Positions 7,638 to 15,803 of a stretch of DNA of 64,000 nt are shown piece after piece. The first letter of the stretch is position 1; each line of letters begins with the position of its first letter. A program made the translations under genes and the position numbers. The notes under the pieces are model-generated. The model worked only from the letters and a program-made list of their open reading frames with translations. It was not told where the DNA came from and did no database searches. Origin of the DNA: Pseudomonas sp. (GTDB lineage Bacteria > Pseudomonadota > Gammaproteobacteria > Pseudomonadales > Pseudomonadaceae). Location: contig NZ_JASLGE010000037.1 of the NCBI RefSeq assembly GCF_030150285.1, positions 1 to 64,000 of the forward strand, written 5' to 3'.

Positions 7638-9167
7638 ATGAGTACAAACGCGTCTTTTACCCCGCCCAGCCTGGTGCTTGCTACCCTTGGTCTGTCGCTG
7701 GCGACTTTTATGCAGGTGCTCGATACCACCATCGCCAACGTGGCGTTGCCCACTATTTCGGGCAACCTGGGGGTGAGTTCAGAGCAGGGCACGTGGGTTA
7801 TTACTTCTTTTGCGGTGAGTAATGCGATCGCCTTACCGCTGACGGGCTGGTTGAGCCGGCGCTTTGGCGAGGTGAAGCTGTTTCTCTGGGCCACGATACT
7901 GTTCGTGCTGGCTTCATTCTTGTGCGGCATCTCCACGTCCATGCCAGAGCTGGTGGGCTTTCGGGTGGTGCAGGGGTTGGTCGCCGGCCCGTTGTATCCC
8001 ATGACCCAAACCCTGTTGATTGCGGTGTACCCGCCGGCTAAACGGGGGATGGCATTGGCATTGCTGGCGATGGTCACGGTGGTGGCACCGATTGCCGGGC
8101 CGATTCTGGGTGGTTGGATCACGGACAGTTACAGTTGGCCGTGGATCTTCTTTATTAACATCCCGATTGGCATTTTTGCGGTGATGGTGGTTCGCCAGCA
8201 ACTGAAAGCGCGCCCAGTGGTGATCAGCCGCCAACCCATGGATTATGTCGGGCTGATTACGCTGATTATCGGGGTGGGCGCACTGCAGATTGTGCTCGAC
8301 AAGGGCAATGACCTGGACTGGTTTGAATCCAGCTTTATTCTGCTGGGCACGGCGTTGTCAGTGGTGGCGTTGGCGGCCTTTGTCATTTGGGAGATGACGG
8401 ACAAACACCCGATTGTCAATTTGCGCCTGTTTGCCTATCGCAATTTCCGCATCGGCACTATCGTGCTGGTGCTGGGGTATGCCGGGTTCTTCGGCATCAA
8501 TTTGATCCTGCCGCAGTGGTTGCAAACCCAGATGGGTTATACCGCAAGCTGGGCTGGGTTGGCGGTGGCACCGATTGGCATTCTGCCGGTGGTCATGTCG
8601 CCCTTTGTGGGCAAGTACGCGCATAAATTCGATCTGCGCCTGTTGGCCGGCCTGGCGTTTTTGGCCATTGGCCTGAGCTGCTTTATGCGGGCCGACTTCA
8701 CCAATCAGGTGGACTTCCAGCACGTTGCGTTGGTGCAGCTGTTTATGGGGATTGGCGTGGCGCTGTTTTTTATGCCAACGCTGAGCATTTTGATGTCGGA
8801 TTTGCCTCCCCACCAGATTGCCGATGGCGCGGGGCTTGCGACATTTCTTCGGACGCTGGGAGGGAGCTTTGCCGCATCTCTGACCACTTGGATCTGGATT
8901 CGCCGTGCAGACCAGCACCATGCCTACATGAGTGAAAGTATCAGCACGTACGACCCGGTGACGCGCCATGCGCTGGAGAATCTGGGCGGTGCAAGCACTC
9001 AGTCCTACGCGCAACTGGACCAAGTGTTGACCAGCCAGGCCTATATGCTCTCGACCGTGGACTACTTCACGTTGATGGGTTGGATGTTCGTCGGCTTGAT
9101 TCTGCTGGTATGGCTGGCCAAGCCGCCGTTTGCAGCCAAGGCTGGGCCGGCGGCCAGCGGGCATTAA
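7638..9167 (+). CDS. emrB: DHA2-family MFS efflux pump, EmrB type
   Basis: A 509-residue, 14-helix proton-driven drug exporter in the inner membrane. The first helix carries the DHA2 signature QVLDTTIANVALPTISG, and the motif-A loop is GWLSRRFGEVKLF. It is the energising component of the tripartite system built by the two genes upstream. ATG 7638 has a GGA-type site in 'acaggatttgcg'. It is the last gene of the operon; the next gene is convergent 37 nt away. Substrate range cannot be read from sequence. Confidence 0.94.
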   Translation: MSTNASFTPPSLVLATLGLSLATFMQVLDTTIANVALPTISGNLGVSSEQGTWVITSFAVSNAIALPLTGWLSRRFGEVKLFLWATILFVLASFLCGISTSMPELVGFRVVQGLVAGPLYPMTQTLLIAVYPPAKRGMALALLAMVTVVAPIAGPILGGWITDSYSWPWIFFINIPIGIFAVMVVRQQLKARPVVISRQPMDYVGLITLIIGVGALQIVLDKGNDLDWFESSFILLGTALSVVALAAFVIWEMTDKHPIVNLRLFAYRNFRIGTIVLVLGYAGFFGINLILPQWLQTQMGYTASWAGLAVAPIGILPVVMSPFVGKYAHKFDLRLLAGLAFLAIGLSCFMRADFTNQVDFQHVALVQLFMGIGVALFFMPTLSILMSDLPPHQIADGAGLATFLRTLGGSFAASLTTWIWIRRADQHHAYMSESISTYDPVTRHALENLGGASTQSYAQLDQVLTSQAYMLSTVDYFTLMGWMFVGLILLVWLAKPPFAAKAGPAASGH

Positions 9168-9204
9168 CAAATAACGGGAATAGGCGGGGGAGTATAGGGG
9201 GGCG

Positions 9205-9933
9205 TTACGCGGTGACGAAGTCAAACGGTGCCAGATGCATGCCTTGTTCGTCCACTTGCAAGGCCCAGCCCTGTTTGTCCCAGTCACCGAGTACGATGCG
9301 CTGGGCTGCGTGATCGCCAATGCGCAGTGTGTGAGTGGCCGGGCGGTGGGTGTGGCCGTGAATCAGGGTGCGCACACCAAAGTGCGCCATGACTCGGGGG
9401 ATTTCCTCGGGGGTCACGTCAACAATATCGTTGGCTTTCATGCGGGTTTGAGCGCGGCTTTCACTGCGTAATTTGCGTGCCAGCTTATGGCGTGTACGCA
9501 AGGGCAGGTGTCGCAACACCCACAATGTCACAGGGTTGCGCAGGATGCGGCGCAAGCGCATGTAGGCTTCGTCGCGGGTGCACAAGCTGTCGCCGTGCAT
9601 TAGCAGCACGGGCTCGCCATAAAAATCAACAACGCTTGGGTCTTTGAGCAGGGTGCAGCCGGCCGCCTTGCAAAAGGCCTGGCCCAGCAAAAAATCACGG
9701 TTACCGTGCATCAGGAACACCTGGGTGCCGGTTTCGCTCAATGCGCGCAGCGCTTGGCAAATCGAGCGCTGGTAGGGGGTCATTGCATCATCGCCAATCC
9801 AGGCTTCAAAAAAGTCCCCCAGAATGTAAAGCGCCTGAGCTGACCGTGCGCGGCCGCTCAGAAAATCCAGAAACGCCCGGGTAATGTCCGGGCGCTCCTC
9901 TTCCAGATGCAAATCTGAAATCAGCAGTATCAC
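9205..9933 (-). CDS. lpxH: UDP-2,3-diacylglucosamine diphosphatase
   Basis: A 242-residue peripheral inner-membrane metallophosphoesterase that hydrolyses UDP-2,3-diacylglucosamine to lipid X in lipid A synthesis. All calcineurin-like metal motifs are present in order: DLHLE near the N-terminus, GDFFEAW, GNRDFLL, HGDSL and HGHTHRPA. The start is GTG at 9933, overlapping the ppiB stop as GTGA, so the two are probably translationally coupled in a ppiB-lpxH operon. Confidence 0.96.
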   Translation of the reverse strand: MILLISDLHLEEERPDITRAFLDFLSGRARSAQALYILGDFFEAWIGDDAMTPYQRSICQALRALSETGTQVFLMHGNRDFLLGQAFCKAAGCTLLKDPSVVDFYGEPVLLMHGDSLCTRDEAYMRLRRILRNPVTLWVLRHLPLRTRHKLARKLRSESRAQTRMKANDIVDVTPEEIPRVMAHFGVRTLIHGHTHRPATHTLRIGDHAAQRIVLGDWDKQGWALQVDEQGMHLAPFDFVTA

Positions 9934-10433
9934 TCAATGATCTCGGCTTTCTCGATGATCACGTCTTCTGCGGGTACGTCCTGGTGACCGGCTTTGGAAG
10001 TGGTCGGTACGCCTTTGATCTTGTCGACAACGTCGGTGCCTTCGGTCACTTTGCCGAATACAGCGTAGCCCCAGCCCTGCACGTTTTTGCCGCTGTGGTT
10101 CAGGAAGCTGTTGTCAGCCACGTTGATGAAGAACTGTGCAGAAGCCGAATGCGGCTCCATGGTGCGAGCCATGGCAACGGTGTACTTGTCGTTCGACAGG
10201 CCGTTGTCAGCCTCGTTCTGGATGCTAGGGCGCTTGTCTTTCTTTTCTTTCATGCCAGGCTCAAAACCACCGCCCTGGACCATGAAGTTACCGATTACGC
10301 GGTGGAACACAGTGTTTTCGTAGTGGCCGGCTTTTACGTATTCGATGAAGTTGGCCACGGTGATCGGCGCTTTTTCAGCGTTGAGTTCGATCACGATATC
10401 GCCGTGGTTAGTGCTCAATTTGACTTTGGACAT
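9930..10433 (-). CDS. ppiB: Cytoplasmic cyclophilin-type peptidyl-prolyl isomerase B
   Basis: A 167-residue cyclophilin catalysing cis-trans isomerisation of X-Pro bonds. Catalytic-site motifs FHRVIGNFMVQGG and SAQFFINVADN are intact. No signal peptide is seen, so it is the cytosolic form. ATG 10433 (MSKVKLSTNHGD) was chosen; the open frame to 10499 is non-conserved. It is transcribed away from glnS and overlaps lpxH by a few bases. Confidence 0.95.
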   Translation of the reverse strand: MSKVKLSTNHGDIVIELNAEKAPITVANFIEYVKAGHYENTVFHRVIGNFMVQGGGFEPGMKEKKDKRPSIQNEADNGLSNDKYTVAMARTMEPHSASAQFFINVADNSFLNHSGKNVQGWGYAVFGKVTEGTDVVDKIKGVPTTSKAGHQDVPAEDVIIEKAEIIE

Positions 10434-10601
10434 GGTTGCTATCGCTCTATCAGATGAATTCGTCGGGCTTTTGGGCTCGGCCAGCAGGCTTGAGGTCAAA
10501 GGCTGGCTTTGTACAAAACAGCCGCGCGGCGCAGTTTAGCGTGCCTGCACGGCATTTCGATGGTGTTTTTGCGATATGGGCATTAAAAGCGGGCATTTCA
10601 A

Positions 10602-10670
10602 GCGCTTTGATTGAGCGCCTGCTCTGTCAGGGACTTGACAGCATCGGCTATGATAGGCGCTTTGATTGAG
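10602..10670 (+). repeat. 14-bp direct repeat upstream of glnS
   Basis: GCGCTTTGATTGAG occurs at 10602-10615 and again at 10657-10670, 55 bp apart, in the ppiB-glnS divergent region. It might be a pair of regulator sites or a small duplication. Confidence 0.6.
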
Positions 10671-10712
10671 TCGGCCGCCTCAGGCCGCGTCCCTGTTACG
10701 TCCAAGGATCCT

Positions 10713-12410
10713 ATGAGCAAGCCCACTGTCGACACCACTCTGAATCCAAAAGCTGGCCCTGCTGTCCCGGCTAACTTCCTGCGTCCCATCGTTCAGGCGG
10801 ACCTGGACTCGGGTAAGTGCAAGCAGATCGTGACCCGTTTCCCGCCGGAGCCCAACGGCTACCTGCATATCGGTCACGCCAAATCCATTTGCGTGAACTT
10901 TGGGCTGGCTCAGGAGTTTGGCGGCGTAACGCACTTGCGTTTCGATGACACCAACCCGGCCAAAGAAGACCAGGAATACATCGACGCCATCGAAAGCGAC
11001 GTTAAATGGTTGGGCTTCGAGTGGGCGGGCGAAGTGCGTTATGCCTCGCAATATTTCGACCAGTTGCACGCGTGGGCGATTGACCTGATCAAAGCAGGCA
11101 AGGCTTATGTCTGTGACCTGACGCCCGAGCAAGCCAAGGAATACCGTGGCAGCCTGACCGAGCCTGGCCAGAACAGCCCTTTTCGCGAGCGCTCGGTAGA
11201 AGAAAACCTGGACTGGTTTGCCCGCATGCGTGCCGGTGAGTTCCCGGACGGGGCCCGCGTACTGCGTGCCAAAATTGATATGTCGTCGCCGAACATGAAC
11301 CTGCGCGACCCGATCATGTACCGCATTCGCCATGCCCATCACCACCAGACCGGCGACAAATGGTGCATTTACCCGAACTATGACTTCACTCATGGTCAGT
11401 CGGATGCGATTGAAGGCATCACGCATTCGGTGTGCACGCTGGAATTCGAAAGCCATCGCCCTCTGTATGAATGGTTCCTCGACAACCTGGCAGTGCCAGC
11501 GCGTCCGCGTCAGTACGAGTTCAGTCGCCTGAACCTGAACTACACCATCACCAGCAAGCGCAAGCTCAAGCAGTTGGTCGATGAAAAGCACGTGAGCGGC
11601 TGGGATGACCCGCGCATGTCCACGTTGTCGGGTTTCCGCCGCCGTGGCTACACGCCGAAATCGATCCGTAACTTCTGCGACATGGTCGGCACCAACCGTT
11701 CTGACGGCGTGGTGGACTTCGGCATGCTGGAATTCAGCATCCGCGACGACCTCGATCACAGCGCGCCACGCGCCATGTGTGTGCTGCGTCCGTTGAAAGT
11801 TGTGATTACCAACTACCCAGAAGGCAAAGTCGAGAACCTTGAGCTGCCTTGCCACCCGAAAGAAGACATGGGTGTGCGCGTGCTGCCGTTTGCACGTGAG
11901 ATCTACATCGACCGTGACGACTTCATGGAAGAGCCGCCAAAAGGCTACAAGCGCCTTGAGCCAGCGGGCGAAGTGCGTTTGCGTGGCAGCTATGTGATCC
12001 GGGCCGATGAAGCCATCAAAGATGCCGATGGCAACATCATCGAGCTGCGTTGCTCCTACGATCCTGAAACCTTGGGTAAAAACCCGGAAGGTCGCAAGGT
12101 CAAAGGCGTGGTGCATTGGGTGCCGGCTGCGGCCAGCGTCGAGTGCGAAGTGCGTTTGTATGACCGTCTGTTCCGCTCGCCAAACCCTGAAAAGGCCGAA
12201 GACGGTGCCGGCTTCCTCGAAAACATTAACCCGGACTCACTGCAGGTGTTGACCGGTTGTCGTGCTGAACCCTCGCTGGGCAACGCACAGCCGGAAGACC
12301 GTTTCCAGTTCGAGCGCGAAGGTTACTTCTGCGCCGATATCAAAGACTCGAAACCTGGCCAGCCGGTATTCAACCGTACTGTGACCCTGCGTGATTCCTG
12401 GGGTCAGTGA
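10713..12410 (+). CDS. glnS: Glutaminyl-tRNA synthetase
   Basis: A 565-residue class I synthetase that charges tRNA-Gln. The HIGH signature is PNGYLHIGHAK, about 45 residues in, and the KMSKS-equivalent lies in ITSKRKLKQLV. The C-terminal anticodon-binding beta-barrels are complete. ATG 10713 is preceded by AAGGA; the frame extending back to 10611 is unsupported. cysS begins 22 nt after its stop, so the two are probably cotranscribed. Confidence 0.97.
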   Translation: MSKPTVDTTLNPKAGPAVPANFLRPIVQADLDSGKCKQIVTRFPPEPNGYLHIGHAKSICVNFGLAQEFGGVTHLRFDDTNPAKEDQEYIDAIESDVKWLGFEWAGEVRYASQYFDQLHAWAIDLIKAGKAYVCDLTPEQAKEYRGSLTEPGQNSPFRERSVEENLDWFARMRAGEFPDGARVLRAKIDMSSPNMNLRDPIMYRIRHAHHHQTGDKWCIYPNYDFTHGQSDAIEGITHSVCTLEFESHRPLYEWFLDNLAVPARPRQYEFSRLNLNYTITSKRKLKQLVDEKHVSGWDDPRMSTLSGFRRRGYTPKSIRNFCDMVGTNRSDGVVDFGMLEFSIRDDLDHSAPRAMCVLRPLKVVITNYPEGKVENLELPCHPKEDMGVRVLPFAREIYIDRDDFMEEPPKGYKRLEPAGEVRLRGSYVIRADEAIKDADGNIIELRCSYDPETLGKNPEGRKVKGVVHWVPAAASVECEVRLYDRLFRSPNPEKAEDGAGFLENINPDSLQVLTGCRAEPSLGNAQPEDRFQFEREGYFCADIKDSKPGQPVFNRTVTLRDSWGQ

Positions 12411-12432
12411 TCAAGTTCTGAAGGAAGCCGTT

Positions 12433-13815
12433 GTGCTAACGATCTACAACACGCTCACCAAGAGCAAAGAAGTTTTTAAGCCGCTGGATGGTAACAACGT
12501 GCGCATGTACGTGTGCGGCATGACCGTGTACGACTATTGCCACCTGGGCCACGGCCGCAGCATGGTTGCTTTTGATTTGGTCACCCGCTGGTTGCGTTTT
12601 AGCGGGTATGACTTGACCTATGTGCGCAACATTACGGACATTGACGACAAGATCATCAACCGGGCCAACGAGAACGGCGAGTCGTTCGAAGCGTTGACCG
12701 AGCGCATGATTGCCGCGATGCACGAAGATGAAGCCCGGTTGAACATCAAAAAGCCGGATATGGAACCGCGTGCTACGGACCACATCCCTGGCATGCACGC
12801 CATGATCCAGACCTTGATCGACAAAGGCTACGCTTACGCCCCTGGAAATGGCGACGTGTATTACCGCGTGGCCAAGTTCATGGGTTACGGCAAATTGTCA
12901 CGCAAGAAAATCGAAGACTTGCGCATCGGTGCGCGTATTGAAGTTGACGAAGCCAAGGATGATCCACTGGACTTCGTACTGTGGAAGGGTGTCAAGCCGG
13001 GCGAGCCTAGCTGGCCATCGCCTTGGGGCGACGGCCGCCCGGGTTGGCACATTGAGTGCTCGGTGATGTCGACCTGCTGCTTGGGGGAGACGTTCGACAT
13101 TCATGGGGGCGGCAGCGACCTTGAATTCCCGCACCATGAAAACGAAATCGCCCAAAGCGAGGCGGCAACAGGTAAAACCTACGCCAATGCCTGGATGCAC
13201 TGCGGGATGATTCGCATCAATGGCGAGAAGATGTCCAAGTCCTTGAACAACTTCTTCACCATTCGCGATGTTCTGGAGAAATATCACCCGGAAGTGGTGC
13301 GCTACCTGTTGGTGTCTAGCCACTACCGGAGCGCGATCAACTACTCCGAAGACAACCTCAAGGATGCCAAAGCAGCGCTTGAGCGGTTCTATCACGCACT
13401 CAAGGGGCTGCCAAAAGTAGCTCCTGCCGGTGGTGAGGCGTTTGTTGAGCGCTTTACGCAGGTGATGAACGATGACTTCGGTACGCCGGAGGCCTGTGCC
13501 GTCCTGTTTGAGATGGTGCGTGAAATCAACCGTCTGCGTGATACCGATCTGCAAGCGGCGGCCGGGTTGGCGGCGCGCTTGAAAGAGCTGGCCGATGTGC
13601 TCGGGGTTTTGCAGCTTGAGTCGGATGACTTCCTGCAAGCGGGTGCTGAAGGCAAAGTCGATGCTGCTCAGGTTGAAGCGTTGATTGCAGCCCGTCTGGC
13701 GGCCCGTGCGGGCAAAGACTGGGCTGAGTCGGACCGGATTCGCGACCAGATCACGGCGATGGGTGTTGTGCTCGAAGACGGTAAAGGTGGAACAACCTGG
13801 CGCCTTGCTGACTAA
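12433..13815 (+). CDS. cysS: Cysteinyl-tRNA synthetase
   Basis: A 460-residue class I synthetase that charges tRNA-Cys. Cys28 begins the zinc site (MYVCGMTVYD), the HIGH motif is CHLGHGRS, and KMSKS appears intact as EKMSKSLNN. The start is GTG 12433, supported by AAGGAAG about 5 nt upstream; the frame reading back into glnS is excluded because the family begins with MLTIYNTL. A bidirectional terminator follows. Confidence 0.97.
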   Translation: MLTIYNTLTKSKEVFKPLDGNNVRMYVCGMTVYDYCHLGHGRSMVAFDLVTRWLRFSGYDLTYVRNITDIDDKIINRANENGESFEALTERMIAAMHEDEARLNIKKPDMEPRATDHIPGMHAMIQTLIDKGYAYAPGNGDVYYRVAKFMGYGKLSRKKIEDLRIGARIEVDEAKDDPLDFVLWKGVKPGEPSWPSPWGDGRPGWHIECSVMSTCCLGETFDIHGGGSDLEFPHHENEIAQSEAATGKTYANAWMHCGMIRINGEKMSKSLNNFFTIRDVLEKYHPEVVRYLLVSSHYRSAINYSEDNLKDAKAALERFYHALKGLPKVAPAGGEAFVERFTQVMNDDFGTPEACAVLFEMVREINRLRDTDLQAAAGLAARLKELADVLGVLQLESDDFLQAGAEGKVDAAQVEALIAARLAARAGKDWAESDRIRDQITAMGVVLEDGKGGTTWRLAD

Positions 13816-13832
13816 CTCGGGTAGCGAAACTC

Positions 13833-13858
13833 CCTACAGGAGCGAGCTTGCTCGCGAT
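13833..13858. repeat. REP-like repetitive element fragment
   Basis: The stretch CTACAGGAGCGAGCTTGCTC, continuing GCGAT, matches the short palindromic REP core widespread in Pseudomonas intergenic regions (GCGAGC-N2-GCTCGC). It lies between cysS and its terminator. Only one copy is present. Confidence 0.7.
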
Positions 13859-13890
13859 CGTTGATCGTTGATCGCATACAGAGAAAATGG

Positions 13891-13930
13891 GCAATAAAAA
13901 ACGGCACCCTCGGGTGCCGTTTTTTATTGC
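13891..13930. terminator. Bidirectional intrinsic terminator between cysS and folD
   Basis: A perfect 19-bp inverted repeat with a 2-nt centre, GC-rich in the middle (ACGGCACCC) and flanked by A6/T6, serves both convergent genes. Confidence 0.92.
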
Positions 13931-13943
13931 GAGACACTAAGAC

Positions 13944-14798
13944 TCAGTCGTGCAGTGTCTCGGCAGCGTACAGCGTATTCTCCAGCAGGCAGGCGCGTGT
14001 CATCGGGCCGACGCCACCGGGTACCGGGGTGATCCAGCCGGCGCGGGGCAGGGCGGTTTCATAAACTACATCGCCGACCAGTTTGCCGTCATCCTGACGG
14101 TTGATGCCGACGTCTATGACGATGGCCCCCTCTTTGATCCATTCGCCTTTGACCAGGCCCGGCTTGCCCGCTGCGACCACCACCAGGTCGGCGCGGCCAA
14201 CGTGCCCTGCCAAATCCTTGGTGAAGCGGTGGGTGACGGTCACGGTGCAGCCCGCGAGCAGCAGCTCCATGGCCATGGGGCGGCCTACGATATTCGAGGC
14301 TCCTACAATGACTGCGTCCATACCGTACAGGTCCTGGCCTGTGCTTTCGAGCAAGGTCATGATGCCTTTAGGGGTGCAGGGGCGTAACAGCGGGATACGC
14401 TGAGCCAGTCGGCCAACGTTATAGGGGTGGAAACCGTCGACATCTTTATCCGGGCGAATGCGTTCCAGAAGTTTGGAGGCGTCCAGGTGTTCAGGTAATG
14501 GCAGTTGCAGCAGAATACCGTCGATGTTCGCGTCTTCGTTCAGACGATCGATCAGGTCGGTCAGTGCTTGCTGGGTAGTGTCTGAAGGCAGGTCGTAGGC
14601 TTGTGACAGAAAGCCGACCTCTTCGCAGTCTTTACGCTTGTGCGAAACATAAACCTGGGAGGCAGGGTCGCTGCCAACCAGGATCACTGCCAGGCCTGGC
14701 GTGCGCAGACCTTGCTCGCGACGCTCGGCAACACGTTTGGCAATCTGCTGGCGCAGGCTGGCGGCGATCGCTTTGCCGTCGATTAGTTGTGCAGTCAT
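13944..14798 (-). CDS. folD: Bifunctional methylenetetrahydrofolate dehydrogenase / methenyltetrahydrofolate cyclohydrolase
   Basis: A 284-residue cytosolic enzyme interconverting 5,10-methylene- and 10-formyl-tetrahydrofolate with NADP. The catalytic lysine region is VSHKRKDCEEVG, the substrate motif is LLQLPLPEHLD, and the nucleotide-binding signature is GASNIVGRPMAMELL. The length is normal. It is a single minus-strand gene ending at a shared terminator and divergent from the tRNA operon. Confidence 0.96.
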   Translation of the reverse strand: MTAQLIDGKAIAASLRQQIAKRVAERREQGLRTPGLAVILVGSDPASQVYVSHKRKDCEEVGFLSQAYDLPSDTTQQALTDLIDRLNEDANIDGILLQLPLPEHLDASKLLERIRPDKDVDGFHPYNVGRLAQRIPLLRPCTPKGIMTLLESTGQDLYGMDAVIVGASNIVGRPMAMELLLAGCTVTVTHRFTKDLAGHVGRADLVVVAAGKPGLVKGEWIKEGAIVIDVGINRQDDGKLVGDVVYETALPRAGWITPVPGGVGPMTRACLLENTLYAAETLHD

Positions 14799-14930
14799 TA
14801 CGCGTGGTTAACCATCGAAAAGGGTGGAAATAGGACGTGCATTCTCGCATGCCGTGGCTTGAGGGCAAAGGCGCTTGGTCTGCTTATTGCCCTAAGCCCT
14901 TTATATTTCTAAACTTTTTTTAAAAAAGTG

Positions 14931-14959
14931 TTGACGACTTTGCGACTCACCTATAACAT
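14931..14959 (+). promoter_or_regulatory. Promoter of the tRNA-Arg/His/Leu operon
   Basis: TTGACG at 14931-14936 is followed by a TATAACAT box at 14952-14959 (15-17 nt spacing depending on register). An A/T tract (about 14912-14929) directly upstream could act as an UP element. About 120 nt of leader precede the first tRNA. The rest of the 280-nt folD-tRNA gap shows no gene. Confidence 0.7.
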
Positions 14960-15078
14960 TCGTCGCACTTGTCGGGCACAGCCTAGCACTGGTGAAGAAG
15001 GTGGAGCGAAGTTGAGGTCTGGCTTGGTGATACTGAAAACAGTTAGTTTGTAATCTTAACGGAATGCAGATTAATAAG

Positions 15079-15155
15079 GCGCCCGTAGCTCAGCTGGATA
15101 GAGCATCCGCCTTCTAAGCGGATGGTCGCAGGTTCGAGTCCTGCCGGGTGCGCCA
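15079..15155 (+). tRNA. tRNA-Arg (anticodon TCT)
   Basis: A 77-nt cloverleaf. Acceptor GCGCCCG pairs with CGGGTGC; the anticodon loop is CTTCTAA; the T-loop is TTCGAGT; and CCA is encoded. It reads AGA/AGG codons. Confidence 0.97.
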
Positions 15156-15196
15156 TTAGGCAACTTTGGCACAAGTGAAGCGGTACAGGCAATATG

Positions 15197-15272
15197 GTGG
15201 GCGTAGCTCAGTTGGTAGAGCACGGGATTGTGACTCCCGTTGTCGAGGGTTCGATCCCCTTCGTCCACCCCA
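15197..15272 (+). tRNA. tRNA-His (anticodon GTG)
   Basis: A 76-nt cloverleaf with acceptor GTGGGCG, anticodon loop TTGTGAC and encoded CCA. A G at 15196 provides the extra 5' guanosine characteristic of tRNA-His. It lies 41 nt after tRNA-Arg. Confidence 0.97.
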
Positions 15273-15280
15273 TATTTAGA

Positions 15281-15310
15281 AAGACGCCAGATTAATAGTC
15301 TGGCGTCTTT
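15281..15310 (+). terminator. Hairpin between tRNA-His and tRNA-Leu
   Basis: AAGACGCCAGA pairs perfectly with TCTGGCGTCTT around a 7-nt loop, with only a short T run. It may be a partial terminator or a processing signal in the tRNA operon. Confidence 0.6.
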
Positions 15311-15328
15311 GCTTAAAAAGTTTGAAAT

Positions 15329-15413
15329 GCGGATGTGGTGGAATTGGTAGACACACTGGATTTAGGTTCCAGCGCCGAAAGGTGTGAGAGTTCGAGTCTC
15401 TCCGTCCGCACCA
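15329..15413 (+). tRNA. tRNA-Leu (anticodon TAG)
   Basis: An 85-nt class II tRNA with the long variable arm. Acceptor GCGGATG pairs with CGTCCGC, the anticodon loop is TTTAGGT, and CCA is encoded. It reads CUN codons, mainly CUA. Confidence 0.97.
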
Positions 15414-15803
15414 AATTTAGTGTTTTGAAGCTTAAAGAAAAGCGCAGCACCTGCAAAGGGCTGCGCTTTTTTCGTTCTGGCTTGCTGGGCCTCGACCTGG
15501 CCGTAGGGGTGGTATTGTGTTGCTGGATAATGCTGCGCAGCCATCTTCGCGTCTCGGCCGGGTGTGGTCGGGCGAGTGCTTGATATGGGCTTCTATATAA
15601 AAGGTTCCGGGTTTGGAGCTTTGTGTGAAAATCGGTTTGTTTCAGGGTGGCTAAGCAAAGGGTTGTTTACCCCTGACAATCTACCTGCTGTTTCTTTGCT
15701 CGATTCCGGTAGGGTGACTTCTTGAGTTCGACCCACTAGAATGCATGCCCTTGATTATGGGGTCGGAAACGGCCGGCTAACGTCTGTGCAACGAGGAATA
15801 TCC
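15414..15803 (+). other. Intergenic region between tRNA-Leu and tig
   Basis: About 390 nt with no gene. It holds the terminator of the tRNA operon at its left end and a weak candidate tig promoter at its right end (GTGACT 15714-15719, 17-nt spacer, TAGAAT 15737-15742). The small open frames across it have no ribosome binding site or recognisable similarity. Confidence 0.6.
15438..15472 (+). terminator. Intrinsic terminator of the tRNA operon
   Basis: AAAAGCGCAGC pairs with GCTGCGCTTTT (11 bp) around an 11-nt loop and runs into T6, just after tRNA-Leu. Confidence 0.9.

Noticed and set aside
10635..10654. TTGACA followed by TATGAT upstream of glnS
   Set aside because: The hexamers are only 8 nt apart, too close to form one sigma-70 promoter.
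10680..12116. 478-codon minus-strand frame inside glnS
   Set aside because: Shadow of glnS; no ribosome binding site and no recognisable domain.
14912..14929. CTTTTTTT...AAAAAAG stretch before the tRNA operon, considered as a terminator
   Set aside because: There is no GC-rich stem. It directly precedes the -35 box and is better read as an A/T-rich UP-like element.
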